64,000 bases of DNA from positions 372,001 to 436,000 of the forward strand of contig NZ_NPKO01000004.1 in assembly GCF_008329605.1 (NCBI RefSeq), read 5' to 3'. Each line of letters begins with the position of its first letter. The first letter of the stretch is position 1. The notes beneath the pieces are model-generated. The model ran no database searches, was not told the origin of the DNA, and saw only the letters and a program-made list of their open reading frames with translations. Below, one piece after another: positions 36,839 to 45,934 of this stretch. The position numbers and the translations under genes are program-made. This DNA is from Mycolicibacterium sp. P9-64 (GTDB taxonomy: Bacteria > Actinomycetota > Actinomycetes > Mycobacteriales > Mycobacteriaceae).

Positions 36839-38269
36839 CTACTCGGGTCCTGGCTCGTCCCACCACGCCTCGGGCTGCGCATTCGACCAGTTGCCCAAGG
36901 CCTCGAGTTCGGCGGCCAGCGAAACGAGCATCGGCTCGCTGTCGGCGGGTCCCATCAGCTGTACGCCGATCGGCAGCCCGTCGGACGTGAAGCCGGCCGG
37001 GACGTTGATCGACGGCCAGCCCAGCAGATTCCATGGCCAGGTCACCGGGCATGCGCGGATCATCGCGCGGTCGGTGGACAGTCCGCCGCGCCGGTCGAAG
37101 TCGGTCACGCCTGGCGGTGGAAGCGCGGTGGTCGGTGCAAGCACGACGTCGGCCAGGTTGAAGATCCATCCGATGCGGCGCTGGGCGGCGGCCTCGCGGG
37201 CCCTTGCCTTGCGCAGCGCCTGCTCGGAGAGCAGCCGGCCCATGAACATATTGCTCGTGGTGCGTTTTTCCAGCGGGACGGTGGGCCCGAGGCGGTCCGC
37301 CCAGTCCAGCAACCCCGAGGTGGACCTGGCCAGGAAGTTGAACGACATCTGCAGGCCGTAGTCGGGGTCGGCGGGCCGCACGGTGTGGCCGAGGTCCTCG
37401 AGTTGGCCTGCGACCACCTCCATGGCTGCACGGATCTCGGGGTGCAGCTTGGCCTTGAAGCCGTTGAACGGGAACTTCGTCGACATCGCCACGGTCAGCG
37501 GACCCGGCGCCTTGCCCAGGTACTCCGCGACCCGCACGGGTGGCGGTTTGTGCAGGTCGCCGTCGACGTTGCCCGATGCGGCGTCGAGCACCAGCGCCGC
37601 ATCGGCGACGGTGCGGGCCAGCACGCCGTTGACGGTGATGCCGTTGAACGCCTCAGGAAGCGGCCACGTCGAGATGCGGCCGCGCTGCGGTTTGATGCCG
37701 ACGAGATGCGTCCATGCCGCGGGGATGCGGACGCTGCCAGCTCCGTCGGAGCCGATCGCTGCGGTGACCAGACCGGCGGCCACCGCCGCAGCGCTGCCGC
37801 CCGACGATCCACCAGGTGTGTGGTCGCGCGACCACGGGTTGCGCGTGTGCCCGAAGGCGGGTCCGCTGGTGAACGGCCATTGGCCGAGTTCGCAGGTGTT
37901 CGTCTTGCCAACGATGACCGCCCCAGCGGCACGCAACCGTCGTACCACCTCGGCGTCGACGGTGGCGTCGGGCACGGTGCCCGACGTGCCGAACCTGGTC
38001 GGCGTCCCCGCGACGTCCACGTCGTCCTTCACCGCGATCGGGATGCCGAGCAATGGAAGGGATTGTCCTGCAGCCCGTTTGCGATCTGCCTCGCGCGCGT
38101 CGGCAAGGGCCTGGTCGGTCATGACTACACGGAACGCGTTCAGCGTCGGCTGGCTGGCGGTGATGGCCCGCAGCGACCGCTGAACCAGCTCTTCGGATGT
38201 GGCCCTGCTGCTGGCGAGTTGGTATAGCTGTTGGGTCAGGGTGGGGAAGCGGTTCTTCTGTGGGGCCAT
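36839..38269 (-). CDS. amiA2: Amidase-signature hydrolase (AmiA2-like)
   Basis: This amidase-signature enzyme of 476 residues hydrolyses an amide bond through a Ser-cisSer-Lys triad. The Lys is in GIPIAVKDDVD near residue 81, the cis-Ser in GGSSGGSAAAVAAG near 160, and the nucleophile in SDGAGSVRIPAA near 181. The ATG at 38269 gives MAPQKNRFP; the open frame continues upstream but runs into recO on the other strand. The gene is divergent from recO, the same arrangement as Rv2363 and recO in M. tuberculosis. The substrate is unknown. Confidence 0.92.
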   Translation of the reverse strand: MAPQKNRFPTLTQQLYQLASSRATSEELVQRSLRAITASQPTLNAFRVVMTDQALADAREADRKRAAGQSLPLLGIPIAVKDDVDVAGTPTRFGTSGTVPDATVDAEVVRRLRAAGAVIVGKTNTCELGQWPFTSGPAFGHTRNPWSRDHTPGGSSGGSAAAVAAGLVTAAIGSDGAGSVRIPAAWTHLVGIKPQRGRISTWPLPEAFNGITVNGVLARTVADAALVLDAASGNVDGDLHKPPPVRVAEYLGKAPGPLTVAMSTKFPFNGFKAKLHPEIRAAMEVVAGQLEDLGHTVRPADPDYGLQMSFNFLARSTSGLLDWADRLGPTVPLEKRTTSNMFMGRLLSEQALRKARAREAAAQRRIGWIFNLADVVLAPTTALPPPGVTDFDRRGGLSTDRAMIRACPVTWPWNLLGWPSINVPAGFTSDGLPIGVQLMGPADSEPMLVSLAAELEALGNWSNAQPEAWWDEPGPE

Positions 38270-38348
38270 GTTGGCAACGAGGATATAGATCCGACTCGGA
38301 CGGCTAAGCCTCACCGACGTTGTCGCCCCGTAGTGGGAGACTGTGGCA

Positions 38349-39200
38349 ATGCGGTTGTACCGGGATCGGGCTGTAGTGCTGCGCCAGCACAAGCTCGGCG
38401 AGGCCGACCGGATCGTGACCCTGCTCACCCGCGAGAACGGTCTGGTCCGTGCCGTGGCCAAGGGAGTTCGTCGTACCCGCAGCAAGTTCGGTGCCCGGCT
38501 GGAGCCGTTTGCGCACATCGACGTGCAGCTGCACCCCGGCCGGAACCTCGACATCGTGACCCAGGTGCAGGCCATCGACGCGTTCGCCAGCGACATCGTC
38601 AGTGACTACGGCCGCTACACCTGCGGATGTGCCGTGCTGGAGACCGCAGAGCGGCTGGCGGGCGAGGAGCACGCCCCGGTGCCCGATCTGCACCGGCTGA
38701 CCGTCGCTGCGCTGCGCGCGGTGGCCGACGGTAAACGGCCGCGGGAGTTGGTGCTGGACGCCTACCTGCTGCGGGCCATGGGCATCGCCGGATGGGCGCC
38801 TGCGCTCGTCGAATGTGCTCGCTGTGCGACGCCCGGCCCGCACCGCGCGTTCCACGTCGCTGCAGGCGGCAGCGTGTGCGTGCACTGCAGGCCGTCGGGT
38901 TCGGTCACGCCGCCACAACAGGTCATCGACCTGATGGCGGCCCTGCACGACGGCGACTGGGAGCATGCCGAGGCGTCCACGCCATCCCATCGCAGCCAGG
39001 CCAGCGGGCTGGTGGCCGCGCACCTGCAATGGCACCTCGAACGGCAGATGCGGACGTTGCCGCTGGTCGAACGGGTCTATCGAATCGATACCACGGTCGC
39101 TGACCGACGCGCAGCCCTGTTCGGGCAGGATATTGCCCATGGCTACGATCCGGGGCAGGGAAAAGACGGCTACCTACCCACAGCTGCCCCCGGCGCCTGA
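38349..39200 (+). CDS. recO: RecO DNA repair protein
   Basis: RecO anneals single-stranded DNA and helps RecR load RecA onto SSB-coated gaps. The N-terminal OB fold opens [20 protein letters not shown], and a Cys4-type zinc site is visible as ECARCATPG near residue 159 and [10 protein letters not shown] near 177. ATG 38349 matches the homologous start; a GTG lies 6 bp upstream. The 283-residue product is about 18 residues longer at the C-terminus than the M. tuberculosis protein as I recall it, which makes it overlap uppS by 62 bp. Confidence 0.95.
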   Translation: MRLYRDRAVVLRQHKLGEADRIVTLLTRENGLVRAVAKGVRRTRSKFGARLEPFAHIDVQLHPGRNLDIVTQVQAIDAFASDIVSDYGRYTCGCAVLETAERLAGEEHAPVPDLHRLTVAALRAVADGKRPRELVLDAYLLRAMGIAGWAPALVECARCATPGPHRAFHVAAGGSVCVHCRPSGSVTPPQQVIDLMAALHDGDWEHAEASTPSHRSQASGLVAAHLQWHLERQMRTLPLVERVYRIDTTVADRRAALFGQDIAHGYDPGQGKDGYLPTAAPGA

Positions 39201-40032
39201 CGAATATCCGACGTTCCCGGACAAGTCCAGCTGGCCGGTGGTCTTCCCCGCGCTCCCGGCGAAGACGAACGGTCGCTTCTCGCGTCCTCCGCAGCACACC
39301 TCGAAGGAATCGGCACCGCTGATCCCGGCCGGCCAGGTGCCCAACCACGTCGCCGTCGTGATGGACGGCAACGGTCGGTGGGCCACCCAACGCGGACTCG
39401 GCAGGACCGAGGGCCACAAGATGGGCGAGGCGGTGCTCATCGACATCACTTGCGGCGCCATCGAAATCGGCATCAAGCACCTCACCGTGTACGCCTTCTC
39501 CACGGAGAACTGGAAGCGCAGCGCCGAGGAGGTGCGCTTCCTGATGGGCTTCAACCGCGAAGTGGTGCGCCGCCGCAGGGAGAACCTCAACGCGATGGGC
39601 GTGCGGATGCGCTGGGTCGGTTCTCGGCCGCGGATGTGGAGCAGCGTGATCAAGGAGTTCGACATCGCCGAGCAGATGACGGTCGGCAACGACGTCATCA
39701 CGATCAACTACTGCGTGAACTACGGCGGCCGCACCGAGATCGTCGAGGCGGCAAGGGAACTCGCGCAAGAGGCGGTGGAAGGAAAAATCAATCCCAACCG
39801 GATCTCCGAGGCCGCCTTCGCCAAGCATCTGCACCGGGCCGACATCCCCGACGTCGACCTGTTCATCAGGACGTCGGGGGAGCAGCGAGCGAGCAACTTC
39901 TTGCTGTGGCAGGCGGCGTACGCCGAGTACGTCTTCCAGGACAAGCTCTGGCCGGACTATGACCGCCGCGACCTGTGGGAGGCGTGCATGGAGTACGTCA
40001 ACCGCAACCGAAGGTTCGGTCGAGCCGAATGA
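39139..40032 (+). CDS. uppS: UppS-type long-chain (Z-decaprenyl) diphosphate synthase
   Basis: This cis-prenyltransferase of 297 residues extends prenyl diphosphate with isopentenyl diphosphate to the decaprenyl carrier used for arabinogalactan, lipoarabinomannan and peptidoglycan. Signatures: [10 protein letters not shown] with the catalytic Asp near residue 75, FSTENWKRS, and [19 protein letters not shown] near the C-terminus. ATG 39139 gives an N-terminus with [15 protein letters not shown], matching the remembered Rv2361c. The gene overlaps recO by 62 bp in another frame, and its stop overlaps the next start as ATGA. Confidence 0.95.
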   Translation: MATIRGREKTATYPQLPPAPDEYPTFPDKSSWPVVFPALPAKTNGRFSRPPQHTSKESAPLIPAGQVPNHVAVVMDGNGRWATQRGLGRTEGHKMGEAVLIDITCGAIEIGIKHLTVYAFSTENWKRSAEEVRFLMGFNREVVRRRRENLNAMGVRMRWVGSRPRMWSSVIKEFDIAEQMTVGNDVITINYCVNYGGRTEIVEAARELAQEAVEGKINPNRISEAAFAKHLHRADIPDVDLFIRTSGEQRASNFLLWQAAYAEYVFQDKLWPDYDRRDLWEACMEYVNRNRRFGRAE

Positions 40033-40478
40033 CGCAGTCGCTCCTACAGCAGCTGACGTCGGCACTCGACGAGGTGATGACCATCGTCGAGGAATCCGAC
40101 GGCGCGCTCACGGTGACCGTCGACGGCATCGTCGCCTCGCTGCGCGTCGTGACGATCGCCGAGGGGCTGGAGATGGTGTCGCTCACCCAGCCGCTGGCGT
40201 GGGATCTCCCGCTGACCAACAAGACCCGTGAGCTGGTCAGCGATCACGCCACCAAGACGATGCTCGGCACGGTGACGCTGGTGCCCAAGCTGGTCGATAC
40301 CGCGGCCAACGGCTCGTCCGGAAAGGCCCAGACACGCCGGACCGCCGCCAAGAAGGTGGCCGATGTGTTGCTGCGCTACAACTTTCCCGCCGCGGGGCTG
40401 ACCGACGACGCGCTGCGCACGTTGATCCTCATGGTGTTGTCCACCGGTGCCGACATTCGCGCGGCCCTAATCGCCTGA
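40029..40478 (+). CDS. Conserved hypothetical, Rv2360c-like
   Basis: The 149-residue soluble protein starts at ATG 40029, overlapping the uppS stop by 4 bp. It has an N-terminal helix-strand region ([20 protein letters not shown]), a central [14 protein letters not shown], and a C-terminal helical part ending in [18 protein letters not shown]. No catalytic motif, signal peptide or cofactor site is apparent. It is conserved after uppS in mycobacteria, so it probably shares that transcript. It overlaps the convergent zur gene by 12 bp. Confidence 0.85.
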   Translation: MTQSLLQQLTSALDEVMTIVEESDGALTVTVDGIVASLRVVTIAEGLEMVSLTQPLAWDLPLTNKTRELVSDHATKTMLGTVTLVPKLVDTAANGSSGKAQTRRTAAKKVADVLLRYNFPAAGLTDDALRTLILMVLSTGADIRAALIA

Positions 40479-40883
40479 CGACTCCGCGGTGGTGCAATCC
40501 GCGCACAGACCGAAGATCTCGATGGTGTGGCTGACGTCGGAGAAGCCGTGCTCGGAGGCGATCTCTGCGGTCCACTTCTCGACCTGACCGCCCTGCACCT
40601 CGACCGTCGTTCCGCACGTGCGGCACACCAGGTGGTGATGATGGTGATCGGAGCAGCGGCGGTACAGCGACTCGCCGGTGTCGGTGCGCAACGTGTCGAG
40701 CAGTCCCGCCGCGGCCATCGACTGCAGCGTGCGATACACCGTGGTCAGACCGATGCCGTCGCCGCGGCTACGCAGTTCGTCGTGCAGTTCCTGGGCTGAC
40801 CGGAACTCGTCGCGCTTCTCCAGCAGCGCGGAGATGGCCGCGCGCTGCCTGGTCGAACGAACGGCCGGAGCGGTACCGCTCAT
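40467..40883 (-). CDS. zur: Zur (FurB) zinc uptake regulator
   Basis: Zur is the zinc-responsive Fur-family repressor controlling zinc uptake and alternative ribosomal protein genes. The 138-residue protein has the N-terminal winged helix (TRQRAAISALLE, then GIGLTTVYRTLQSMAAAG), the His-rich metal hinge CSDHHHHHLVC, and two CxxC pairs (CRTC and CADC) for structural zinc. ATG 40883 follows a strong AAGGAGG site and overlaps the smtB stop as ATGA. Expression is thus expected from the smtB promoter at 41265-41292. Confidence 0.95.
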   Translation of the reverse strand: MSGTAPAVRSTRQRAAISALLEKRDEFRSAQELHDELRSRGDGIGLTTVYRTLQSMAAAGLLDTLRTDTGESLYRRCSDHHHHHLVCRTCGTTVEVQGGQVEKWTAEIASEHGFSDVSHTIEIFGLCADCTTAESSGD

Positions 40884-41254
40884 TGCGAGCCCTCCTTCGT
40901 GTACTCGCCGGCGTGGGCGACCGCGGCCATCACGATCTCCCACAGGTGGTGGTCGACGAGGCGGTAGGACACCTCGCGGCCCGAGCGTTCGCCGGCCACC
41001 ACGCCCGCAGCCTTCAGGATGCGCAGGTGCTGGCTCACCAGTGGCTGCGGCACGGCGAGCGCGTCGACGAGTTCGTGGACGCAGCAGGACGCCTCGTGCA
41101 GCTGGAGCACGATGGCGATGCGGACCGGCGCGGCAAGGGCTCTCAGCAGGTCGCCTGCCGTGTCGAGCACCTCGCGAGGAGGAAGTTGGGCTGGTGAGCC
41201 GTGGTGCCGGTGTTCCTCGACGGCGGCGTCGGCCGTACTGGAAATCGTTTTCAT
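40880..41254 (-). CDS. smtB: SmtB/ArsR-family zinc-sensing repressor
   Basis: SmtB is an ArsR-type repressor that releases DNA when zinc is bound and controls its own operon with zur. The 124 residues include an N-terminal His-rich arm (VEEHRHHGS), the winged helix with CCVHELVDALAVPQPLVSQHLRIL, and the alpha-5 metal ligands in LVDHHLWEIVMAAVAHAGEY. ATG 41254 gives MKTISST. A consensus -35 and -10 pair with a palindrome filling the spacer lies just upstream, and the transcript would have almost no leader. Confidence 0.93.
   Translation of the reverse strand: MKTISSTADAAVEEHRHHGSPAQLPPREVLDTAGDLLRALAAPVRIAIVLQLHEASCCVHELVDALAVPQPLVSQHLRILKAAGVVAGERSGREVSYRLVDHHLWEIVMAAVAHAGEYTKEGSQ
41239..41253 (-). 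promoter_or_regulatory. Zur-box-like sequence over the smtB start codon
   Basis: TGGAAATCGTTTTCA matches the Zur/FurB-type core TGAAAATCATTTTCA at 13 of 15 positions, as I remember that core. It overlaps the first smtB codons and stands out as an AT-rich island. Because codons ATG-AAA-ACG-ATT also explain part of it, functional status is uncertain. Confidence 0.4.
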
Positions 41255-41264
41255 TATGGTGATC

Positions 41265-41292
41265 AGATTACATGCATGGTCGTGCATGTCAA
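41265..41292 (-). promoter_or_regulatory. smtB-zur promoter with embedded SmtB operator
   Basis: On the minus strand TTGACA (41292-41287) and TAATCT (41270-41265) are 16 bp apart. The spacer region is occupied by a perfect 7-bp inverted repeat, ACATGCA and TGCATGT, at 41270-41276 and 41283-41289. This is the expected layout for an ArsR-type operator that blocks RNA polymerase. The predicted start of transcription is only a few bases before ATG 41254. Confidence 0.7.
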
Positions 41293-41337
41293 CGCGGTGG
41301 TAAAACCCGATCGGAGACCTCACTACGCTGATGACCC

Positions 41338-42717
41338 GTGGCGTCCATCATCGACACGGTTGCGAACCTGGCGAAACGCCGTGGTCTGGTCTATCAATCC
41401 GGCGAGATCTACGGCGGAACGAGGTCTGCGTGGGACTACGGTCCCCTCGGCGTAGAGCTCAAGGAGAACATCAAGCGGCAGTGGTGGCGGTCGGTGGTGA
41501 CCGGCCGCGACGACGTCGTCGGCCTGGACAGCGCGATCATCCTGCCGCGTGAGGTCTGGGTGGCCTCCGGTCACGTCGAGGTGTTCAACGATCCGCTGGT
41601 CGAGTCGCTGATCACCCACAAGCGTTACCGTGCAGACCATCTGATCGAGGCGTACGAGGCCAAGCACGGCAAGCCGCCGGAGAACGGCCTTGCCGACATC
41701 CGAGATCCCGAGACGGGTGACCCGGGGCAATGGACCGAGCCGCGCGACTTCAACATGATGCTCAAGACCCACCTCGGACCGATCGAGACCGAAGAGGGCA
41801 TGCACTATCTGCGGCCCGAGACGGCGCAGGGCATCTTCGTCAACTTCGCCAACGTCGTGACGACGTCGCGCCGCAAGCCGCCGTTCGGCATCGGACAGAT
41901 CGGCAAGAGCTTCCGCAACGAGATCACCCCAGGCAACTTCATCTTCCGCACCCGCGAGTTCGAGCAGATGGAGATGGAGTTCTTCGTCGAACCGTCGACG
42001 GCCGCCGAGTGGCACCAGTACTGGATCGACACGCGCCTGGCTTGGTACGTGGACCTCGGCATCGACCGGGAGAACCTGCGGCTCTTCGAGCATCCCAAGG
42101 AGAAGCTGTCGCACTACAGCGACCGCACCGTCGACATCGAGTACAAGTTCGGCTTCCAGGGCAACCCGTGGGGTGAGCTGGAGGGCGTCGCCAACCGCAC
42201 CGACTTCGACTTGTCAACGCATTCAAAGCATTCCGGTGTCGACCTATCGTTCTACGACCAGCCGACCGACACGCGCTACGTGCCGTACGTCATCGAACCG
42301 GCAGCCGGGCTGACCCGATCGCTGATGGCGTTCCTCGTCGACGCCTACACCGAGGACGAGGCCCCCAACGCCAAGGGTGGCGTCGACAAGCGCACGGTGC
42401 TGCGGCTCGACCCGCGGTTGGCCCCCGTGAAGGCCGCGGTGCTGCCGTTGTCCCGCCACGCCGACCTCTCGCCAAAGGCCCGCGATCTGGCCGCCGAGCT
42501 GCGCAAGTCGTGGAACGTCGAGTTCGACGATGCCGGCGCGATCGGCCGCCGTTACCGCAGACAGGACGAGATCGGCACGCCGTTCTGCGTGACGCTGGAC
42601 TTCGACTCGCTCGAGGACCACGCCGTCACCATCCGCGAGCGCGACGCCATGACGCAGGAGCGCGTCGCCCTCGACGCGGTCTCCGACTACCTGGCCGTCC
42701 GCCTCAAGGGCTGTTAG
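41338..42717 (+). CDS. glyS: Glycyl-tRNA synthetase
   Basis: This single-chain class II (alpha-2 type) glycyl-tRNA synthetase of 459 residues charges tRNA-Gly. Visible class II elements: the N-terminal [41 protein letters not shown] (motif 2), [17 protein letters not shown] motif 3 (here [16 protein letters not shown]), and a C-terminal anticodon-binding domain beginning near [14 protein letters not shown]. It starts at GTG 41338, divergent from smtB with 83 bp between starts. No T-box or other leader element is visible. The hairpin in the repeat at 42728-42756 follows the stop and could terminate the transcript. Confidence 0.96.
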   Translation: MASIIDTVANLAKRRGLVYQSGEIYGGTRSAWDYGPLGVELKENIKRQWWRSVVTGRDDVVGLDSAIILPREVWVASGHVEVFNDPLVESLITHKRYRADHLIEAYEAKHGKPPENGLADIRDPETGDPGQWTEPRDFNMMLKTHLGPIETEEGMHYLRPETAQGIFVNFANVVTTSRRKPPFGIGQIGKSFRNEITPGNFIFRTREFEQMEMEFFVEPSTAAEWHQYWIDTRLAWYVDLGIDRENLRLFEHPKEKLSHYSDRTVDIEYKFGFQGNPWGELEGVANRTDFDLSTHSKHSGVDLSFYDQPTDTRYVPYVIEPAAGLTRSLMAFLVDAYTEDEAPNAKGGVDKRTVLRLDPRLAPVKAAVLPLSRHADLSPKARDLAAELRKSWNVEFDDAGAIGRRYRRQDEIGTPFCVTLDFDSLEDHAVTIRERDAMTQERVALDAVSDYLAVRLKGC

Positions 42718-42727
42718 CTCTCTCCCG

Positions 42728-42785
42728 CGAGCGCGCGTGTCTGCGGGCGACACGCCGCTTGGCGACTCGACTTTGCGCGCGCTCG
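42728..42785 (+). repeat. Left arm of a 58-bp imperfect inverted repeat
   Basis: This arm contains a 29-bp block (42728-42756), an 11-bp spacer and an 18-bp block (42768-42785). The 29-bp block itself folds into a hairpin: GCGTGTC at 42735-42741, a 7-base loop, and GACACGC at 42749-42755. The reverse complement of the whole arm recurs at 43762-43819. It starts 11 bp after the glyS stop and may also act as the glyS terminator. Confidence 0.75.
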
Positions 42786-42876
42786 CAGCGGGCCGAGTTG
42801 TGCACAGTCGTCGATCCGTCCACAGATCTCGATGGGGATCTGTCGCCGACGCTTCGGTTGGTCAAACGTCTGACGC

Positions 42877-43764
42877 GTGAATGATGCTGTGCGAGAACTG
42901 CTCGACGCCCACGGTGGGGTAGCGACGTCGGGACAACTGCTGAGGATCTTGGGTAGAGGCCAACTCGATGGTCGGATCGACCGCGGCGAACTGCTCAAGG
43001 TGTGGACGGGCGTCTATACCGACGGCGAGCTCGACGTGCTCACCCGACTGCGTGGCCTCGACCTGCGCGCAGGCACGCCAGTCGCCATCTGCCTCGGTAC
43101 CGCAGCTGCGGCCTACGGCTTCGACACCGAGGAAGACGACGACCTTCACGTCCTCACGCCACCCCGACACCTATTGCGTGACTCCGATGGTCTGAAGGTT
43201 CACCGCCGCGACGGAGCGCCGCTCGTGATGGTCGACGGGCGACGAGCCACCGCGCCCGCGTGGACCGCCGTCGAGGTCGCGCGGAGCCTTCGACGGCCGC
43301 GTGCGCTCGCCACCTTGGACGCCGCGTTGCGCAGCCAAACGTGCGATCGCCAAGATCTGCACATGGCTGCCGTGGAGCAGTTCGGTCGCCGCGGCATCGT
43401 GCATGTCCGCGGGCTGATCCCGTTCGCCGACGGGCTCGCCGAATCCCCCATGGAGAGCGAAGCGCGCCTGATGATGCTCGACGGCGGCCTGCCCGCCCCC
43501 GCCCTGCAACACGAGGTGGTCGATGCCGAAGGCCGCGTATGGCGTCTGGATTTCGCGTGGCCGGACCGGCGGGTCGCCGTCGAGTACGACGGGTTCGACT
43601 GGCACAGCGATCCCGTCGTCTTTCGGCGAGACCGGATGAAGCGCTCCGCGTTGCGTGGCGTCGACTGGGAGATCACGTCCATCGTGTTCGATGACGTCCG
43701 GCGACATCCCGACGAGACGGTCCGGAGGATCCGGGCTGAGTTGAACCGCTCGAACGCGGCCTGA
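42877..43764 (+). CDS. AbiEi-like / DUF559 (PD-(D/E)XK-type) protein in a repeat-bounded cassette
   Basis: The 295-residue product has an N-terminal helix-turn-helix-like region typical of AbiEi-type antitoxin-domain proteins (DAHGGVATSGQLLRILGRGQ), a middle region (LHVLTPPRHLLRDSDGLKVH) and a C-terminal segment with the DUF559/Vsr-like nuclease core: MESEARLM supplies a Glu, and WRLDFAWPDRRVAVEYDG near residue 224 the Asp and Glu. The third catalytic residue is not certain. Such proteins are common, poorly understood accessory genes of actinobacteria. No paired toxin gene is present. The stop codon lies inside the right arm of the flanking inverted repeat, so gene and repeats look like one unit. 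Confidence 0.75.
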   Translation: MNDAVRELLDAHGGVATSGQLLRILGRGQLDGRIDRGELLKVWTGVYTDGELDVLTRLRGLDLRAGTPVAICLGTAAAAYGFDTEEDDDLHVLTPPRHLLRDSDGLKVHRRDGAPLVMVDGRRATAPAWTAVEVARSLRRPRALATLDAALRSQTCDRQDLHMAAVEQFGRRGIVHVRGLIPFADGLAESPMESEARLMMLDGGLPAPALQHEVVDAEGRVWRLDFAWPDRRVAVEYDGFDWHSDPVVFRRDRMKRSALRGVDWEITSIVFDDVRRHPDETVRRIRAELNRSNAA

Positions 43765-43819
43765 GCGCGCGCAGAATCGGATTGTGAGACGGCGTGTTGC
43801 CCGCAGACACGCGCGCTCG
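43762..43819 (-). repeat. Right arm of the 58-bp imperfect inverted repeat
   Basis: The 29-bp block at 43791-43819 is the reverse complement of 42728-42756 with one mismatch. The 18-bp block at 43762-43779 matches the reverse complement of 42768-42785 at 15 positions. Both pairs are separated by exactly 11 bp. The first three bases of this arm are the TGA stop of the enclosed gene. No target-site duplication is visible outside the arms. Confidence 0.75.
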
Positions 43820-43840
43820 GCGGAGAAGGCGAGCCAGAAC

Positions 43841-45859
43841 CTAGAAGCGGCCGCCGCCGCCGCTCAGACCGCCGCCGCCACCGGAGCCCCCGAAGCTCGT
43901 CGGGCTCCAGCCTCCACCTCCGACGCTGCCACCGATGCCGCCGCGCAACGCACCGGACAGGATGTTGCCGATGATGATGCCGCCGAGAATCGCGCCGGTG
44001 TTGCCGCCACCGCCGCCGTAGCCCCCACCGCCGGTGAAGGAGCGCTGCGCATTGGCGACGTCGGCGTTGGCCATGGTCTGCGCCTGGGACGCCAGCATCG
44101 ATGCGCCGTTGGCGTGGGCGATGGCCTCCGAAAGGTTGGTGGCCCGCTTGGCCTGCGCCGCCTCGAGCTGGCGGACCGCCTCGGCGAGGCGGGTGCGGGC
44201 TTCGGGCCCGATCGTTCCTCGGCGGGTGTCGATGTAGTCCGACACCGAACGCACCCGCGACTGGGCGGTGAACAGCGCCTGGTCGTACGCGCGGGTCAGC
44301 CGCTCGGTGGCCTCTCGCTCCTCGCTGATGCTGGCAAGCAGCCGGTCGAGTTCGGCGTCGGCCTGCGTCAGCTGGGTGAACGCGCCAAGCGGGTCGGCGT
44401 TGCCGTTGCTCTGGGCGTTGGTCACCGCCTTCACGGCAGCGTCCCTGGCGGCTCCGAGTTCCGTTGCGTGTGGGACGTTGCCCTGTGCGAGCTGCCCGGC
44501 GGCTTGGTTGATGCCCGCCTGAATGTCGGCGATCGCTGCGGGAAGGCCGGCGACGGCGCGGTTGATGTCGGTCGATGCGCTGTCGACCGCGTCGAGCAGG
44601 GTGCGGGCCTGACCCAGCGCGGACTCGGCGGCGCGGATGGCGTCGACCAGCCCGCCCTGTCGGTCGGACGGCCGCGAGACCAGCGTGCGCGCGTTGGTGA
44701 TGTTCTGGTCGGCGAACGTCAGCCGCTGCTTGGCGGTGTCGACGTTGCCTGCCACCGCGGTCAGTGCCGTATCGGCGAACTGCGCGTGCAATCCGGTCAT
44801 GGTCTGCTGCGCCGGTTCCAGACGGGCGGTCAGGTCGACCATCTGCTGGGTGAGCGCGTCGAGCCGCGTCGGGGCGTTGATGAGCAGATCGCGCAGTTGC
44901 CCGAACGCGGCCCGCTGGGTCTCCAGCGCCTGGTCGGACCGCGCTGCCGCGACGATCACCCGGGTCAGCAGGTCGCGCCGCTCCTGCGGGGTCTCGGGAA
45001 CGGCGTCGTCGAGGATCTGGCGAACGTTGAACGCCTGAGCCAGCGTCGTCTTGGCCGCGTTCACCGCAGAGGTGAACGGCGCAGTGTCCTTCTCGCCGAA
45101 TTCCTCTAGGGCAAGCGCCAATTCGTTCTCGCTGGTGCGTACCGCGTTGTCCACGTCGACGACGATCTTGCGGGACAGGTCGTCGAGTGCGTCGAGTGAT
45201 ACCGCGGCAAGCGCGTTGGGGTCGGCGGGATCCACCCGTTCTGCCGCGGCGAGCTCGGCCTCGCGGCGCTTGCGCTTGCGGCGCCTCCGCCACAGCAGCA
45301 GCGCGAGCACCGCGATGGCGATGACGGCAAGCATGGCGACCATGCCCACCCAGTTGATCTCACCGGAGGACGACGACGCGGGCCGCTCCAATCCGTTGGC
45401 GGCGGCCACCGCTGCGCCTGCCCAGTCGCCGCGGCGCAGCGCGGGCTCGACGTCGTTGCGGCGCAGGGTGTCGACGTCTACCCCGCCCGTCGCCGAGGTG
45501 GGCACCAGCAGTGCGTAGGCGCGGTCGGCGGTGGCGACGGCGAGGATGGCGTCCTCGTCCTGTAAATCGCTCATCCGCCGCGTGTTTCGGGCCCACGTCT
45601 CGGCGGCCTGGCCGGAGAAGGAGTCGACGTAGACGACCCACAGCCGGAGCTGGCGGGAGTTGTAGAGGTCCTGCACGGCAGTCTGCACGTTGGACAGGCC
45701 GCTGCCGCTCAACGCGTTCGCGTTGTCGGTGACGTAGTCGGACAGCCGGAACGGCGGATCAGCCCTGGCCATCGGCGCGGTCGGCGCCAGCACCAGGCCT
45801 GCGGTGAGGACCACGAGAACCAGGCTGAGGAAGCGGGCCACCCGGAGTCTGCTGCGCAT
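43841..45859 (-). CDS. TPM-domain (YgcG-like) membrane protein, Rv2345-like
   Basis: The 672-residue protein starts at ATG 45859 with a signal peptide ending near ARA at residue 33. An extracytoplasmic TPM domain follows ([17 protein letters not shown], about 36-160), then one membrane helix ([21 protein letters not shown], near 177) and a basic stop-transfer [10 protein letters not shown] long helical cytoplasmic region (about 220-600) is rich in Ala, Gln and Arg and likely forms coiled coils. The C-terminus is a Gly-rich tail with [10 protein letters not shown] and a final GGGGRF. TPM proteins are implicated in membrane-associated processes such as photosystem repair in other bacteria; the mycobacterial role is unknown. 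It is divergent from dgt. Confidence 0.88.
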   Translation of the reverse strand: MRSRLRVARFLSLVLVVLTAGLVLAPTAPMARADPPFRLSDYVTDNANALSGSGLSNVQTAVQDLYNSRQLRLWVVYVDSFSGQAAETWARNTRRMSDLQDEDAILAVATADRAYALLVPTSATGGVDVDTLRRNDVEPALRRGDWAGAAVAAANGLERPASSSSGEINWVGMVAMLAVIAIAVLALLLWRRRRKRKRREAELAAAERVDPADPNALAAVSLDALDDLSRKIVVDVDNAVRTSENELALALEEFGEKDTAPFTSAVNAAKTTLAQAFNVRQILDDAVPETPQERRDLLTRVIVAAARSDQALETQRAAFGQLRDLLINAPTRLDALTQQMVDLTARLEPAQQTMTGLHAQFADTALTAVAGNVDTAKQRLTFADQNITNARTLVSRPSDRQGGLVDAIRAAESALGQARTLLDAVDSASTDINRAVAGLPAAIADIQAGINQAAGQLAQGNVPHATELGAARDAAVKAVTNAQSNGNADPLGAFTQLTQADAELDRLLASISEEREATERLTRAYDQALFTAQSRVRSVSDYIDTRRGTIGPEARTRLAEAVRQLEAAQAKRATNLSEAIAHANGASMLASQAQTMANADVANAQRSFTGGGGYGGGGGNTGAILGGIIIGNILSGALRGGIGGSVGGGGWSPTSFGGSGGGGGLSGGGGRF

Positions 45860-45934
45860 GGTCGTCAATCTAGTGGGCGCCAGGGGCCGGACGTCCTGGA
45901 CCGGCGAACGGTCCTGGCAGACTATGCCTCGGTG

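Noticed and set aside
41255..41337. Possible T-box or riboswitch leader before glyS
   Set aside because: The 83-bp region holds the divergent smtB promoter and no T-box, glycine aptamer or specifier stem could be recognised.
42798..42837. DnaA-box-like TTGTGCACA and GTCCACAGA before the AbiEi/DUF559 gene
   Set aside because: Only two imperfect matches, with no replication genes nearby; not enough for an origin.
43841..44040. Gly-rich coding sequence suggestive of a PE_PGRS protein
   Set aside because: It is the C-terminal tail of the TPM protein and has no PE domain.
43784..45109. Long open frame of 441 codons on the plus strand
   Set aside because: It is the antisense shadow of the TPM-domain gene, has low-complexity Arg/Gly composition and no ribosome binding site.
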